From Chelativorans salis (lineage in GTDB: Bacteria > Pseudomonadota > Alphaproteobacteria > Rhizobiales > Rhizobiaceae): a DNA stretch of 64,000 nucleotides. Every line of letters starts with the position of its first letter. Within the stretch, counting starts at the first letter, position 1. Shown here piece by piece: positions 51,955 through 61,180 of the stretch. Where the stretch lies: the NCBI RefSeq assembly GCF_025336525.1, contig NZ_JAOCZP010000005.1, forward strand, positions 1 through 64,000. Direction: 5' to 3'. Under the pieces are notes generated by a model. The model did no database searches, had not been told where the DNA came from, and worked only from the letters and a program-made list of their open reading frames with translations. The position numbers and the translations under genes are program-made.

Positions 51955-53495
51955 TGTTGTCTGGCTGGGAGAACTACGGGACGCTGCTTATTGCATCCTT
52001 CACCCACCTTTGGATCATCATTCCTGCGGTCGTCCTGGGCATCCTCGTCGGCGCCATTCCGGGGTTCAGCGCCCAAAACACGCTGCTCATCCTGCTGCCT
52101 CTCACCCTGGTCATGGATATTGATACGTCCATGGCATTCATGGTCTCGGTCTATTGCGCATCGCATATGGGTGCCGGCATCCCAGCAATTCTGATCAATA
52201 TGCCCGGCACGGGAGGACACGCGGCAACCTGCCTAGACGGCTTCGCCATGACGAAGCAGGGACGCTCGCAAGAGGCTCTCGCGATCTCGGCATTCGCCTC
52301 GGTTGTCGGCGGCCTCTTCACTACCATCCTCGCCATCGCGTTTCTGCCCTTTCTTTCCAGGATGGGCCTCTACCTGCACAGCGTAGACATGGTTGTGATC
52401 ATGGTCTTTGGCCTTTGCCTGATCGCAATGATCGCCACCGATGACCTCGTTAAGGGGCTGATCGCCGGCTTCTTCGGCCTCCTCATGGGAGTGGTCGGGA
52501 CGGACTTTATCTACGGCACCCCCCGCGCCACGTTCGGTTTTATCGAGCTGTACGAAGGGGTGCCGCTGGTCCCCGCACTTATCGGCCTTCTCGCGATCTC
52601 GGAGGCCCTGGTGATGTTCGAGCGGGAGTCGGTCGCCTTGAGCTCGGAGGAGGCTCGTCAGAAGGTTTCGGGGTGGACCGGGACATTCGAGGGAATTCAT
52701 CAATGTATCCGGCAATGGTGGATTCTGGCCTGGACTTCGTTCATCGGCCTCTTGATCGGCATCGTTCCGGGCGCAGGGGCCTCGATCGCCTCGTTCGTTG
52801 CCTACGCGCAGGCGCGTCTATTCTCCAGCGATCCGCAAAGTTTTGGCCGCGGCAGCCCGGCAGGCCTGATCGCGGCCGAAAGTTCAAACAATGGCGTGAC
52901 CTCGGGGACGCTGGTCCCGCTGCTGGCGATTGGTGTGCCCGGCGGCACGACCGCCGCGGTCATGGCTGTGGTGCTTCAGTACAACGGCGTCCTTCTGGGC
53001 CCGCGCCTCTTCACAGACCGTCCCGAAACAGCCTACGGCATCTTCTTTTCGATGCTCGCGGCCTACATCGTGATGGTCTTCCTTGTGCTGCCGCTCGCGC
53101 GCTATGTGGGCACCATCGTTCTCGTACCGACGCGCGTGCTCGTTCCGCTGATCCTATCGCTAACCGTCGTCGCCTCGCTCGCCAACCGGGGCTACGTCTT
53201 CGACATCTATGTCGCGCTCGTCTTCGGCGTCATCGGCTACATCTGCCGGCGCACCGGGTACAATGTCATTGCCGTACTGATCGGCGTGCTCCTGGGGCCG
53301 CTTTTCGAGCAATACCTCCTGCGCTCGCTCCGGTTGGGTCAGGGCGATCTTCAAATTCTCTTCTCATCGTCCATAGGCAACACGCTGTGGGGGCTGCTCG
53401 TGCTGTCCCTCGCACTGCAGTGGTGGAAGGGGCGGAGGATGCGGCGGGCACTTCGCAACGGGCCTGCCGCCAAGGAAACCATCAATCCCTATTGA
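51951..53495 (+). CDS. tctA: TTT transporter large membrane subunit (TctA)
   Basis: The 514-aa product has about 12 membrane spans and the TctA hallmarks VVLGILVGAIPGFSAQNTLL, AGIPAILINMPGTGGHAATC, LGLFKG-like IGLLIGIVPGAGASIASFVA, and VTSGTLVPLLAIGVPGGTTA (the conserved GIPG-type regions that shape the substrate path). It imports tricarboxylates or other carboxylates with cations. It is followed after 6 nt by an LVIVD-repeat gene. Confidence 0.92.
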   Translation: MMLSGWENYGTLLIASFTHLWIIIPAVVLGILVGAIPGFSAQNTLLILLPLTLVMDIDTSMAFMVSVYCASHMGAGIPAILINMPGTGGHAATCLDGFAMTKQGRSQEALAISAFASVVGGLFTTILAIAFLPFLSRMGLYLHSVDMVVIMVFGLCLIAMIATDDLVKGLIAGFFGLLMGVVGTDFIYGTPRATFGFIELYEGVPLVPALIGLLAISEALVMFERESVALSSEEARQKVSGWTGTFEGIHQCIRQWWILAWTSFIGLLIGIVPGAGASIASFVAYAQARLFSSDPQSFGRGSPAGLIAAESSNNGVTSGTLVPLLAIGVPGGTTAAVMAVVLQYNGVLLGPRLFTDRPETAYGIFFSMLAAYIVMVFLVLPLARYVGTIVLVPTRVLVPLILSLTVVASLANRGYVFDIYVALVFGVIGYICRRTGYNVIAVLIGVLLGPLFEQYLLRSLRLGQGDLQILFSSSIGNTLWGLLVLSLALQWWKGRRMRRALRNGPAAKETINPY

Positions 53496-53501
53496 GCTAT
53501 T

Positions 53502-54752
53502 ATGCCAAACCAAACAGAATCTAAGAACTTCAAGCATTTGGCCAGGCTGGATATCCCGGGCGGCGGGCAGGTGACGGTTGAGAACGGCTACGCTTTTGTC
53601 GGCCACATGCACGCTCCGCACGGAACCAGCATCATCGATGTCGGCGATCCCAGACGGCCGAAACTCGTCCACACGATCATGCTGCCCGACCATCTGTCAC
53701 ACACCCACAAGGTGCGGGTGATCGGCGATCTGATGCTCGTCAACGTCGAACAGGCTGCCCGCCACCAGACGCGGCAGGCGGGCGCGGCGATCGAAGCTGA
53801 TCCGAATGCGACGGACGCCCAGATCGCGGTGCGCACGGGGCTGCCCGCTAAGATTGTCGCCAGCGCACGTTGCTACACATCCCGGCCCTACGATCTCGGC
53901 GGCTGTAAGATCTACGACATCTCGGACAAGGCTCGTCCACGTGAGATCGCGTATATACGCACGCATGGGTTCGGTGCCCACCGCTTCGATGTGGACGAGA
54001 GATATCTTTACCTATCGACCGAAATGGAAGGATATATCGGCAACATCCTTGTCATCTACGACCTTGCCGACCCTTCCCGGCCGAAGGAGGTCAGCCGATG
54101 GTGGATGCCGGGCCAGCACGTCGCGGGCGGCGAGACGCCTTCCTGGCGAGGATACGGCCACCGCTTGCACCACGCGTTGCGATCCGGGAATCGGCTCTGG
54201 GCCGCCTGCATGAAGGCCGGCGTCTATGTGATCGACTGCTCCGACATCACGCGGCCGCGGACGCTCGGAAGCTACAATTACCATCCGCCCTTTCCGTCTC
54301 CCACGCACACCGTTATGCCGATCCGAGCGCGGCACAATGGGCGCCAGGTCGCGGTAGCGGTTGACGAAGAACATGATTTTGCGCCCGGGGAACCTCATGC
54401 GGGGCTGTGGTTCCTCGATGTGGAGGACCCGGCGGACATACGGCCGATCTCGCTTTTTCATCTCCAGGAGCGCGCAAGCCCCCATGCACTTTCCGGCCTT
54501 ACGTTCGGCGCGCACCAGTATAACGAGACCATGCGCAGCGACACGCTGTTCGTGACCTGGTTCAGCGGGGGTCTGCGCGCGATCGACACGTCAAACCCGG
54601 CCCGCCCGCGTGAAATCGGTCATTTTCTTCCGCAACCGCCCGATGGCTATCCGGCACCGATGAGCAATGACGTCTACGCTGACGCTTCGGGCATTGTCTT
54701 TCTGTGCGACCGCAATCGCGGCCTCGACATTCTTCAATTCGAGGGCAGGTGA
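53502..54752 (+). CDS. LVIVD-repeat beta-propeller protein
   Basis: The 416-aa protein is made of LVIVD-type repeats: GYAFVGHMHAPHGTSIIDVG, LGGCKIYDISDKARPREIAY, GNILVIYDLADPSRPKEVSR, AGVYVIDCSDITRPRTLGSY and GGLRAIDTSNPARPREIGHF, each ending D-x-x-x-P-R/K-x-x. There is no signal peptide, so it is cytosolic. LVIVD proteins are often scaffolds, and their catalysis is unknown. It is in the tct operon and joined to the esterase gene by a 4-nt overlap of possible starts (GTG at 54749). Confidence 0.8.
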   Translation: MPNQTESKNFKHLARLDIPGGGQVTVENGYAFVGHMHAPHGTSIIDVGDPRRPKLVHTIMLPDHLSHTHKVRVIGDLMLVNVEQAARHQTRQAGAAIEADPNATDAQIAVRTGLPAKIVASARCYTSRPYDLGGCKIYDISDKARPREIAYIRTHGFGAHRFDVDERYLYLSTEMEGYIGNILVIYDLADPSRPKEVSRWWMPGQHVAGGETPSWRGYGHRLHHALRSGNRLWAACMKAGVYVIDCSDITRPRTLGSYNYHPPFPSPTHTVMPIRARHNGRQVAVAVDEEHDFAPGEPHAGLWFLDVEDPADIRPISLFHLQERASPHALSGLTFGAHQYNETMRSDTLFVTWFSGGLRAIDTSNPARPREIGHFLPQPPDGYPAPMSNDVYADASGIVFLCDRNRGLDILQFEGR

Positions 54753-54760
54753 GAACGGTG

Positions 54761-56335
54761 ATGGCCCAGAGGCGCATTTTTTCCGGCCCCAGCGTAGCCG
54801 AGGCCGAGACACGGTCGGGCCGCGTTTCGGGATTCCTTGCCGAGGATGTCTATACCTTCCTCGGAATACCCTATGGCGCCGATACTGGAGGGGTGAACCG
54901 GTTTCTCCCTCCACGGCTGCCGGCGTCCTGGGATAGTGCGCGGCCTTGTCTGACGTTCGGACCTATATGTCCGCAGCCGCCCCGCGCCGAGGCAGAGGAG
55001 ATGAGCCGCGCGTATCAGGAGGAGGATTTCCTCTTGCAGTGGCGGGAGGGTGTGCAAAGTGAGAACTGCCTCAACCTTAACATCTGGACGCCGACACTCG
55101 ACCGCGAAGCGCGACTTCCAGTTATGGTCTGGCTTCACGGTGGCCATTTCGCGTTTGGCTCGAGCAGCGAACTCCCGGCGACCAATGGAGAGGAACTCAG
55201 TCGACGCGGCGAGGTGATCGTCGTTAGCGTCAATCACCGGCTCAACATCTTTGGCTATATGCCCGCCCTGTCATTGGGAGAGAGATACGCCGGCTCGGGC
55301 AATGCCGGTATGCTCGACATCATCCTCGCGCTAGAATGGGTTCGCGACAATATAGAGGCATTCGGCGGCGATCCGGGCTGCGTGACGATCTTCGGCCAGT
55401 CCGGCGGCGGGGCGAAGGTGACGACGCTGATGGGGATGCCCGCAACACGTGGCCTGTTCCACCGCGCAATCGTCCAGAGCAACATCGCGCTGCGTCAGTG
55501 CGGGGCCGAGCAGGCGGACCGTGTCCGCACAGCCATTCGTGCCGAAATCGGTGGGATAGATGCCGAACGACGGTTGCTGGAGATGCCGTCGGAGCGCTTG
55601 ATGCGCTTCGGAATGACGGTGGTGCAGCGTGTCGCGGTTCCCGAAAACCCGGCCCGCCGAAACCTCCGCGTCCGGTGGGAGCCTGTGGTCGACGGCATCA
55701 ACCTTCCTAGCCATGCCTTCGATCCCGAGGCACCCGAGTTCAGCGCAGAGGTGCCGCTGCTTGTCGGCACGACGCTTCACGAGTTCTCAAACGGGATCGG
55801 CGTTCCCGATCCCGAAGGACTTACTGATCGTGCCGTGGCAGAAGAGTTTTCCCGCACTTTCGGCGAGCAAGGCCCTGCCGTGCTAGCTCTGTTCCGCTCC
55901 AAGTATCCCGACATCACGCCGTTCGAGCTTCGATCTCGCGCCTATGGCGCTACCGTGCGGGAATGTGCTGTGATCCAGGCCCGGCGCAAGGTGCGCCAAG
56001 GCCGGGCGCCTGCGTATCTCTACTGGTTCCGCTGGCGCACGCCGGCACTCGGTGGACGGCCGGGTGTATTCCACAATGCAGAATTGCCTTTCGTCTTCGC
56101 CAACGCCCACCGCTGTGTCGAGTGGACCACCGGCAGCCCGGAGGCGATCAGGCTGGCAGACCGCGTCGCGGGCACATGGGCTGAATTCGCCCGCACCGGC
56201 GATCCGAACCACCCGGGCCTGCCCGAATGGCTGCCCGTTTCCGCAGCCGGATGCGAGACGATGATCCTCGACACCGATTGCACCCTGGATATCGGTTCGG
56301 ACCAGGACGAGCGGAAGTTGGCCGGTTCTGCCTGA
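54761..56335 (+). CDS. Cytosolic type-B carboxylesterase
   Basis: The 524-aa product has no signal. It shows type-B carboxylesterase motifs: ENCLNLNIWTP, oxyanion hole VMVWLHGGHFAFGSSSE (HGG becomes HGGHF), nucleophile TIFGQSGGGAKVTTL, acid in LVGTTLHEFSNG and His in FHNAELPFVFANA. It is the last gene of the tct operon, so it should hydrolyse an ester after import. ATG 54761 is preferred; GTG 54749 overlaps the upstream stop (GTGA). It is closely related to the exported esterase at 61.2-62.8 kb. Confidence 0.87.
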   Translation: MAQRRIFSGPSVAEAETRSGRVSGFLAEDVYTFLGIPYGADTGGVNRFLPPRLPASWDSARPCLTFGPICPQPPRAEAEEMSRAYQEEDFLLQWREGVQSENCLNLNIWTPTLDREARLPVMVWLHGGHFAFGSSSELPATNGEELSRRGEVIVVSVNHRLNIFGYMPALSLGERYAGSGNAGMLDIILALEWVRDNIEAFGGDPGCVTIFGQSGGGAKVTTLMGMPATRGLFHRAIVQSNIALRQCGAEQADRVRTAIRAEIGGIDAERRLLEMPSERLMRFGMTVVQRVAVPENPARRNLRVRWEPVVDGINLPSHAFDPEAPEFSAEVPLLVGTTLHEFSNGIGVPDPEGLTDRAVAEEFSRTFGEQGPAVLALFRSKYPDITPFELRSRAYGATVRECAVIQARRKVRQGRAPAYLYWFRWRTPALGGRPGVFHNAELPFVFANAHRCVEWTTGSPEAIRLADRVAGTWAEFARTGDPNHPGLPEWLPVSAAGCETMILDTDCTLDIGSDQDERKLAGSA

Positions 56336-56392
56336 GACCGATTAGAATTCCTTCCGATATGCTATGATGCGTATCCAGGAAGAAATTCGGGG

Positions 56393-57673
56393 TTGGTTCC
56401 GCCGGTGACGCTATCGGTTCTCGAGCGCACGAAACACATCAGCATCCGGCATTTCCGCGCCTTCGAAGCGGCCGGCCGGTTGGGCAGCCTGAATCAAGCG
56501 GGCGACGAAGTCCACATGTCTCAATCGACCATGACCTATGCGTTGCGTCAGGTCGAGGAGATGTTCCGCGTCCGATTGATGGAGCGCGATGCGCGCGGCA
56601 GCCGCCTGACGCCGGAAGGGGAAGTCGTCCATGCCCGCCTAGTGACTTTTTTCGAGCTTCTCAACGATACCGTGGTTGCGGCGCTTCGCCCGCTCGGGAA
56701 ACGCGCCGAGGCGGATCTGGGTCGTATAGTCGCGTCTATCTCTTGGCTCCACATCGTTGCTGTTGCAGCATTTGCCCGCCTGGGCGACGTCGATGCGGCA
56801 GCGCAAAAGCTTGGAATTTCTCAGGCCTCTCTGTTGCGGCGGTTGCGTGAAGTCGGGCGGTGCCTGGGATGCGATCTGTTCGTACGGAACGCGGAGCGCC
56901 TTGTCCTCAACCGAACCGGACAGGCATTTGCCAGGGGCCTCAGCCTCGCGGCCAAGGAGCTCGACTATGCCGTCGACGAATTGGCCTCATTGGACGAGAG
57001 CCATGTCAGCACCATCGCCCTAGGCTGCCTTGGCCTGGCACGCACGGCACTGATCCCTATGACACTCTCCTGCTATCTGTCGCATCGCCCCTCGGTTCGT
57101 GTCCGACTCGTAGACGACTCCTTCGATGTCGCTTTCGCAAAGCTTTGCAACGGCGAGCTCGATTACCTGATTTGTGCAAAGCGCGACGACATGGCGGCGC
57201 ATGGGATTGTGGGGGACGAGCTGTTCAGCGCAAATTATGCAATCGCATGCCGGGCCGGCCATCCGTTGACCCGCGTCGGCAAGGTTACTATTGCCGACCT
57301 ACTGAGGCACGATTGGCTGCTGCCGATCGAAGGTACTCCACTGCGCCGAGCCTGCGAGCGGATCTTCGAAGGTGTCGCCTTCCCCAGCCACTCAGTGATC
57401 GAGACCCAGTCGGCGATGACATCCTTCGCCATCCTCCGCTCCAGCGACCGGCTGATGATTTCCTCCTGGCACGACATCGTCTCGAATGGCCAGGAGTTAT
57501 ATCTTTCCGTCCTGCCCTATCCGCTGCCGATCGCTGCGCGGTCGATCTATCTCTATCGACGGCAGAGTTTTCGTCCGCCCCCGCTTCATTCCGAACTCGC
57601 CGCGCGCTTGAGACGCCGCGCGGCTAAGTTCCACGAAATCAGCTCTCCGTTGCCGGAGCTGCGGCCGTCGTGA
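56393..57673 (+). CDS. LysR-type regulator with two tandem HTH domains
   Basis: The 426-aa product is about 120 aa longer than ordinary LysR proteins. HTH 1 (about 16-80): FRAFEAAGRLGSLNQAGDEV, MSQSTMTYALRQVEEMFRVR. HTH 2 (about 118-182): AVAAFARLGDVDAAAQKLGI, SQASLLRRLREVGRCLGCDL. One effector domain follows (VSTIALGCLGLARTALIPMT). Start TTG 56393, or GTG 56405. It lies between the tct/esterase operon and the three minus-strand esterases and could control both. It shares its unusual architecture with the regulator at 19702-20916. Confidence 0.82.
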   Translation: MVPPVTLSVLERTKHISIRHFRAFEAAGRLGSLNQAGDEVHMSQSTMTYALRQVEEMFRVRLMERDARGSRLTPEGEVVHARLVTFFELLNDTVVAALRPLGKRAEADLGRIVASISWLHIVAVAAFARLGDVDAAAQKLGISQASLLRRLREVGRCLGCDLFVRNAERLVLNRTGQAFARGLSLAAKELDYAVDELASLDESHVSTIALGCLGLARTALIPMTLSCYLSHRPSVRVRLVDDSFDVAFAKLCNGELDYLICAKRDDMAAHGIVGDELFSANYAIACRAGHPLTRVGKVTIADLLRHDWLLPIEGTPLRRACERIFEGVAFPSHSVIETQSAMTSFAILRSSDRLMISSWHDIVSNGQELYLSVLPYPLPIAARSIYLYRRQSFRPPPLHSELAARLRRRAAKFHEISSPLPELRPS

Positions 57674-57692
57674 AAAGGCCCCAGCTCGTTTT

Positions 57693-59267
57693 TTACCTGG
57701 CGAAGAGATCGCAGTTATGGTCCGCGAGGTACTGGTCCTCGGGGACAATGCTGGTCTCGCCACCTGCGGAAAAGACGATACGCTGCCTGCCATCCGGCGT
57801 ATAGGCCGGCCACTCGGCCTTGACGGTTGCGGCCATGCCCTGAGGATCCGTGAGACTGATCCAATGAGCGCGCATCAGTTCGGCCAGCTTCTGCTGCTCG
57901 GCCGTAAGCCCATTCGGGACCGTGTCCTCGCCCCACAGATAAGGCAGTTCGGCGCTATGGGGGACACCGAGATCAAACGACGGCGGCACGCTGGCATAAG
58001 AGCGGATCGGCGCGGTTTCGTCGGCGAACTCATAGGCAAAGGTCGGCGTCCATTCGCCCAGGGCATCGACGGCCTTGTGGGTGCCGCAGATATAGCGCTG
58101 GTCGGTATCGAAATCGCCCTGCGCCATGCCGGGGGCGGTCGCCGCGGACTCCTTATAGGCCGCCAGGACGGCATCGGCCTTGTCGCCCATCCGTTCGCGC
58201 ACCGTCGATTCGTACTTCTCAAGCGTGACCGGCTGCTTCTGCAGGTCGTTACCCTCGTAGATGAAGACGCGCGTTTCGTTGCGCGTGTTGCCGATGATGA
58301 CCGGGACGCGGTTGAACTCACCCGACCGGAACGCTTCCAGCGGCGGCTTCGGCAGCGCGTAACCGCCGTAGGTCGTTGGGAAACCAAGCTCTGAATCCGC
58401 CTGCGCGGTCAAAACCTCGGCCGGCGATTTCTCGCGCAGGCAGGCTAGTGTATCCTCGGCATCCGCACAGCCGATCGACCCGACAAATTTGTTGCCCGCC
58501 TCAACCTGGTCGGCGTTCGAGGTGCTTGGGCATTCGCGCCCGCTTTGCATCACCGCCCCATGGAACAGGCCCGCGGCCTCGGGCGAGGCAAGAAGGAAAC
58601 ACACCCCGCGCGCGCCGGCCGACTGTCCGGCGATGGTGACGCGATTCGGATCGCCCCCGAAGGCCGAGATGTTCTCCTTGACCCAGCGAAGCACCTGGAC
58701 CTTGTCCAGATCGCCGTAATTGCCGCTGCTCTGGCCGTCCTTCGATTCGGCATTCAGCAAATCGAGCGCGAGGTACCCCATCGCCCCCAGGCGATAGTTC
58801 GCCGTCACGACCACGGATCCCGCCAGCGCCAGTTCCCGCGGATGCCAGTCGGTCTTGGCGCCGTTGACGGAGCCGCCTCCGTGATAGCCGACGAAGACTG
58901 GCAGGTTGTTTTCCCGATCAGGCGGCACGTAGACAGTGAGCGACAGGCAGTCCTCGGTCCAACTCGCCGGGCGGTCCGGACGCCAGAAGGTGGCGAACTG
59001 CACGCACTCGTTGCCCGGATCCGTCGCCTCGAACGGCTCGGTGAACGGAGCCTTCGGCTGCGGCGGTGCCCAGCGGAGATCGCCGACCGGCGCCTCCGCG
59101 TAGGGGATGCCCTGGTAGATATCGAGCCCACCAGTGCTTGTTCCACGAAATTCGCCCGCGGGCGCAGTTACCGTCTGAGCACCTGCCGTATTGGCGGCCA
59201 ACAGGCCTGCTGCAAGGGCGAAGCCAAGTTGCCGGCTGAACCGGCTTATGGTCGGTAGAAAACTCAT
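57693..59267 (-). CDS. Exported type-B carboxylesterase B
   Basis: The 524-aa product has a Sec signal (about 1-30, LGFALAAGLLAANTAGAQT). Motifs: oxyanion YHGGGSVNGAKTD, nucleophile TIAGQSAGARGVCFLLAS, acid IIGNTRNETRVFI and catalytic His PHSAELPYLWGED. It is of type-B esterase/para-nitrobenzyl-esterase length. It is the most distal of three consecutive minus-strand esterases and is convergent with the LysR gene. Substrate unknown. Confidence 0.87.
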   Translation of the reverse strand: MSFLPTISRFSRQLGFALAAGLLAANTAGAQTVTAPAGEFRGTSTGGLDIYQGIPYAEAPVGDLRWAPPQPKAPFTEPFEATDPGNECVQFATFWRPDRPASWTEDCLSLTVYVPPDRENNLPVFVGYHGGGSVNGAKTDWHPRELALAGSVVVTANYRLGAMGYLALDLLNAESKDGQSSGNYGDLDKVQVLRWVKENISAFGGDPNRVTIAGQSAGARGVCFLLASPEAAGLFHGAVMQSGRECPSTSNADQVEAGNKFVGSIGCADAEDTLACLREKSPAEVLTAQADSELGFPTTYGGYALPKPPLEAFRSGEFNRVPVIIGNTRNETRVFIYEGNDLQKQPVTLEKYESTVRERMGDKADAVLAAYKESAATAPGMAQGDFDTDQRYICGTHKAVDALGEWTPTFAYEFADETAPIRSYASVPPSFDLGVPHSAELPYLWGEDTVPNGLTAEQQKLAELMRAHWISLTDPQGMAATVKAEWPAYTPDGRQRIVFSAGGETSIVPEDQYLADHNCDLFAR

Positions 59268-59335
59268 CTGTCCTCTCCTTCAGGCTGGGGATGAGGGTGC
59301 TGAACCCCTCATTCTCGGGCAGAGCACCGTTCCCC

Positions 59336-61015
59336 TCACCTGGAAAGTTCGCCCTCGCGCATTTCGAAGCGGTCAAATACTGCTTTGCGGTTTAGGGCGT
59401 CACGGCTCGGATACGGCGTCGACTCGACGGCAAAGGCATAGCCGTCGGCGAACCGCATGAAGGCCGCCCCATCCGTCGGTTGCGGCCAAGCCGGCAGACC
59501 CTCTCCGTTCGGGTCGCCTGTCTTGATGAAGTTCGCCAGGTAGGACGAGATCGTGTCGGCCATGCGATAGTCCGCATCCGTCCAGTGCCGCTGACCGGGC
59601 CACTCCCGCAGTGAGTTGAAGAAGTACCACAGGTCCGCCGAGTGGTACGCACCGTAGAACTCGGAGTCCCGGCCAGGCGGCACGTGGTTGAAATAATACG
59701 CGAAGACATTGCTGTCGTTGTGCGCCTTTGCGTACTGCGCCGAGATGAGTGCCTTTTGGAACTCGAAGTCGGTGTCAGCCCTAAGCGACATCCGGTATGC
59801 GTCCCGCGGGTCCGACGGCTCGTATACATCCGTGTAGTCGTCGTTGCCGTAGATCTTGGTCATGGCGGCATCGAATTCCTCATCCGCGAAGGTGCGGTCC
59901 GGGCCGCCTCGTTGCGAGGTGCGTTCGTCGGAAGTTCCGCCGATCATGATATCGATGCCGTTGAGCGCGCCCGGACGCAGCAGGTCGATCGACTCCTGCG
60001 TCAGCGAGTAGCCGTCGATGATGTATTCGCCGATGGCTCGGTCGAGTGCTTTGTAGAGAATATCATCTCCCACCATCTTTTGGGTGAACTCGGTCGTCGG
60101 TAGCGCTCGGAGATCAGCAAGGTTCATCGGCTTCCCAAATATCTCCTCCAGCGCCGCGGCGTTGTCGGTCTCCGCCTGTTCCAGCGTCTTGAAGTCCAAA
60201 GGCAGGATGCCACCAAAGCCGCTTTGGATGACGGCACGGTGGAATAGTCCCTTCGCCAAGGGGCTCTTGAGCAAGGTGACGCTGTTTCGCCCGCCCGCCG
60301 ACTGACCTCCTATCGTCACCCGACTCGGGTCGCCGCCAAAGCTTTGGATGTTGTCATGCACCCATTGAAGTGTCGCGACGAGGTCGAGCAGGGCATAGTT
60401 GCCGGACGCGCCGTTCGGGCTTTCCTTGCTCAGTTCGTCGAGCGCAAGGAAACCAAGAGGTCCAACACGGTATTGCGTCTGAACGACGATGACCCCCTTT
60501 TCGGCCAGTTTCGATGCCCAGAATTCTATTTCCGAGGCATAGCCGTGATCGTTGCCGCCGCCGTGAATCCAGACATAGACGGGCAGGTTGTCGTCGGTGC
60601 TTGCAGCGGGGGTATAGAGATTGAGCTTCAGACTGTCTTCGCTGGCCGGGGGCAGGAACTCACGATCGTAATAGAACTCATCGCCCCAGAACTTTCCAAC
60701 CGGATTGAGGTTGATATCCTGCACCACCTGATCGGGCCATCTGTCTGCAACCATGATCCCTTCCCAGGGCTCGACGGGTTGCGGCGGCATCCACCGGTTT
60801 GCCCCGGATGTTTGGGCGGCGAAGGGAATGCCCTTGAAGAGTTGGACGCCCGGCACATCCGTTTCGACGCCCTTCACTTTGCCGCCAGCGATCTCGACCA
60901 CATCAACCGGGTCGGCAAGAGCGGCTGGTACGGCAGTGCTCAGTAGAAGACTGCCGGCCAACACACACCACGCCAATCTCCTGCAAGGGGATGCCTTGCT
61001 AGGTACCATGTGCAT
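59336..61015 (-). CDS. Exported type-B carboxylesterase C
   Basis: The 559-aa product has a signal peptide (RRLAWCVLAGSLLLSTAVPA then ALADP). Motifs: oxyanion IHGGGNDHGYASE, nucleophile TIGGQSAGGRNSVTLLKS, acid MIGGTSDERTS and catalytic His in YHSADLWYFF, with Asp at the position where relatives have Glu (HSAEL). The start ATG 61015 is fixed by a (GGA)5-like ribosome-binding tract. It lies between esterases B and D, with gaps of 68 and 165 bp. Confidence 0.85.
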   Translation of the reverse strand: MHMVPSKASPCRRLAWCVLAGSLLLSTAVPAALADPVDVVEIAGGKVKGVETDVPGVQLFKGIPFAAQTSGANRWMPPQPVEPWEGIMVADRWPDQVVQDINLNPVGKFWGDEFYYDREFLPPASEDSLKLNLYTPAASTDDNLPVYVWIHGGGNDHGYASEIEFWASKLAEKGVIVVQTQYRVGPLGFLALDELSKESPNGASGNYALLDLVATLQWVHDNIQSFGGDPSRVTIGGQSAGGRNSVTLLKSPLAKGLFHRAVIQSGFGGILPLDFKTLEQAETDNAAALEEIFGKPMNLADLRALPTTEFTQKMVGDDILYKALDRAIGEYIIDGYSLTQESIDLLRPGALNGIDIMIGGTSDERTSQRGGPDRTFADEEFDAAMTKIYGNDDYTDVYEPSDPRDAYRMSLRADTDFEFQKALISAQYAKAHNDSNVFAYYFNHVPPGRDSEFYGAYHSADLWYFFNSLREWPGQRHWTDADYRMADTISSYLANFIKTGDPNGEGLPAWPQPTDGAAFMRFADGYAFAVESTPYPSRDALNRKAVFDRFEMREGELSR

Positions 61016-61037
61016 TTTCTCCTCCTCCTCCTCCTTT
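61016..61037 (-). repeat. Trinucleotide tract used as ribosome-binding site
   Basis: On the minus strand about five GGA units run into GAAAATG at the start of esterase C. A shorter (GGA)3-type tract (62851-62860) precedes esterase D. Such tracts can gain or lose units by slippage, changing ribosome-binding-site spacing. Confidence 0.5.
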
Positions 61038-61180
61038 GGGATCCGTCCCATCGGGACGGACAGGCTAGGCCGCTTCTCCACCGGCCAAGACAATGTCCGG
61101 TCAGCAAGTTTCGGCTGTTCCTCCTTCAGTGCGCCGGCGGAATGCCGCCGGCACACTCGTTGCTTGGTTGGAAGACAGGA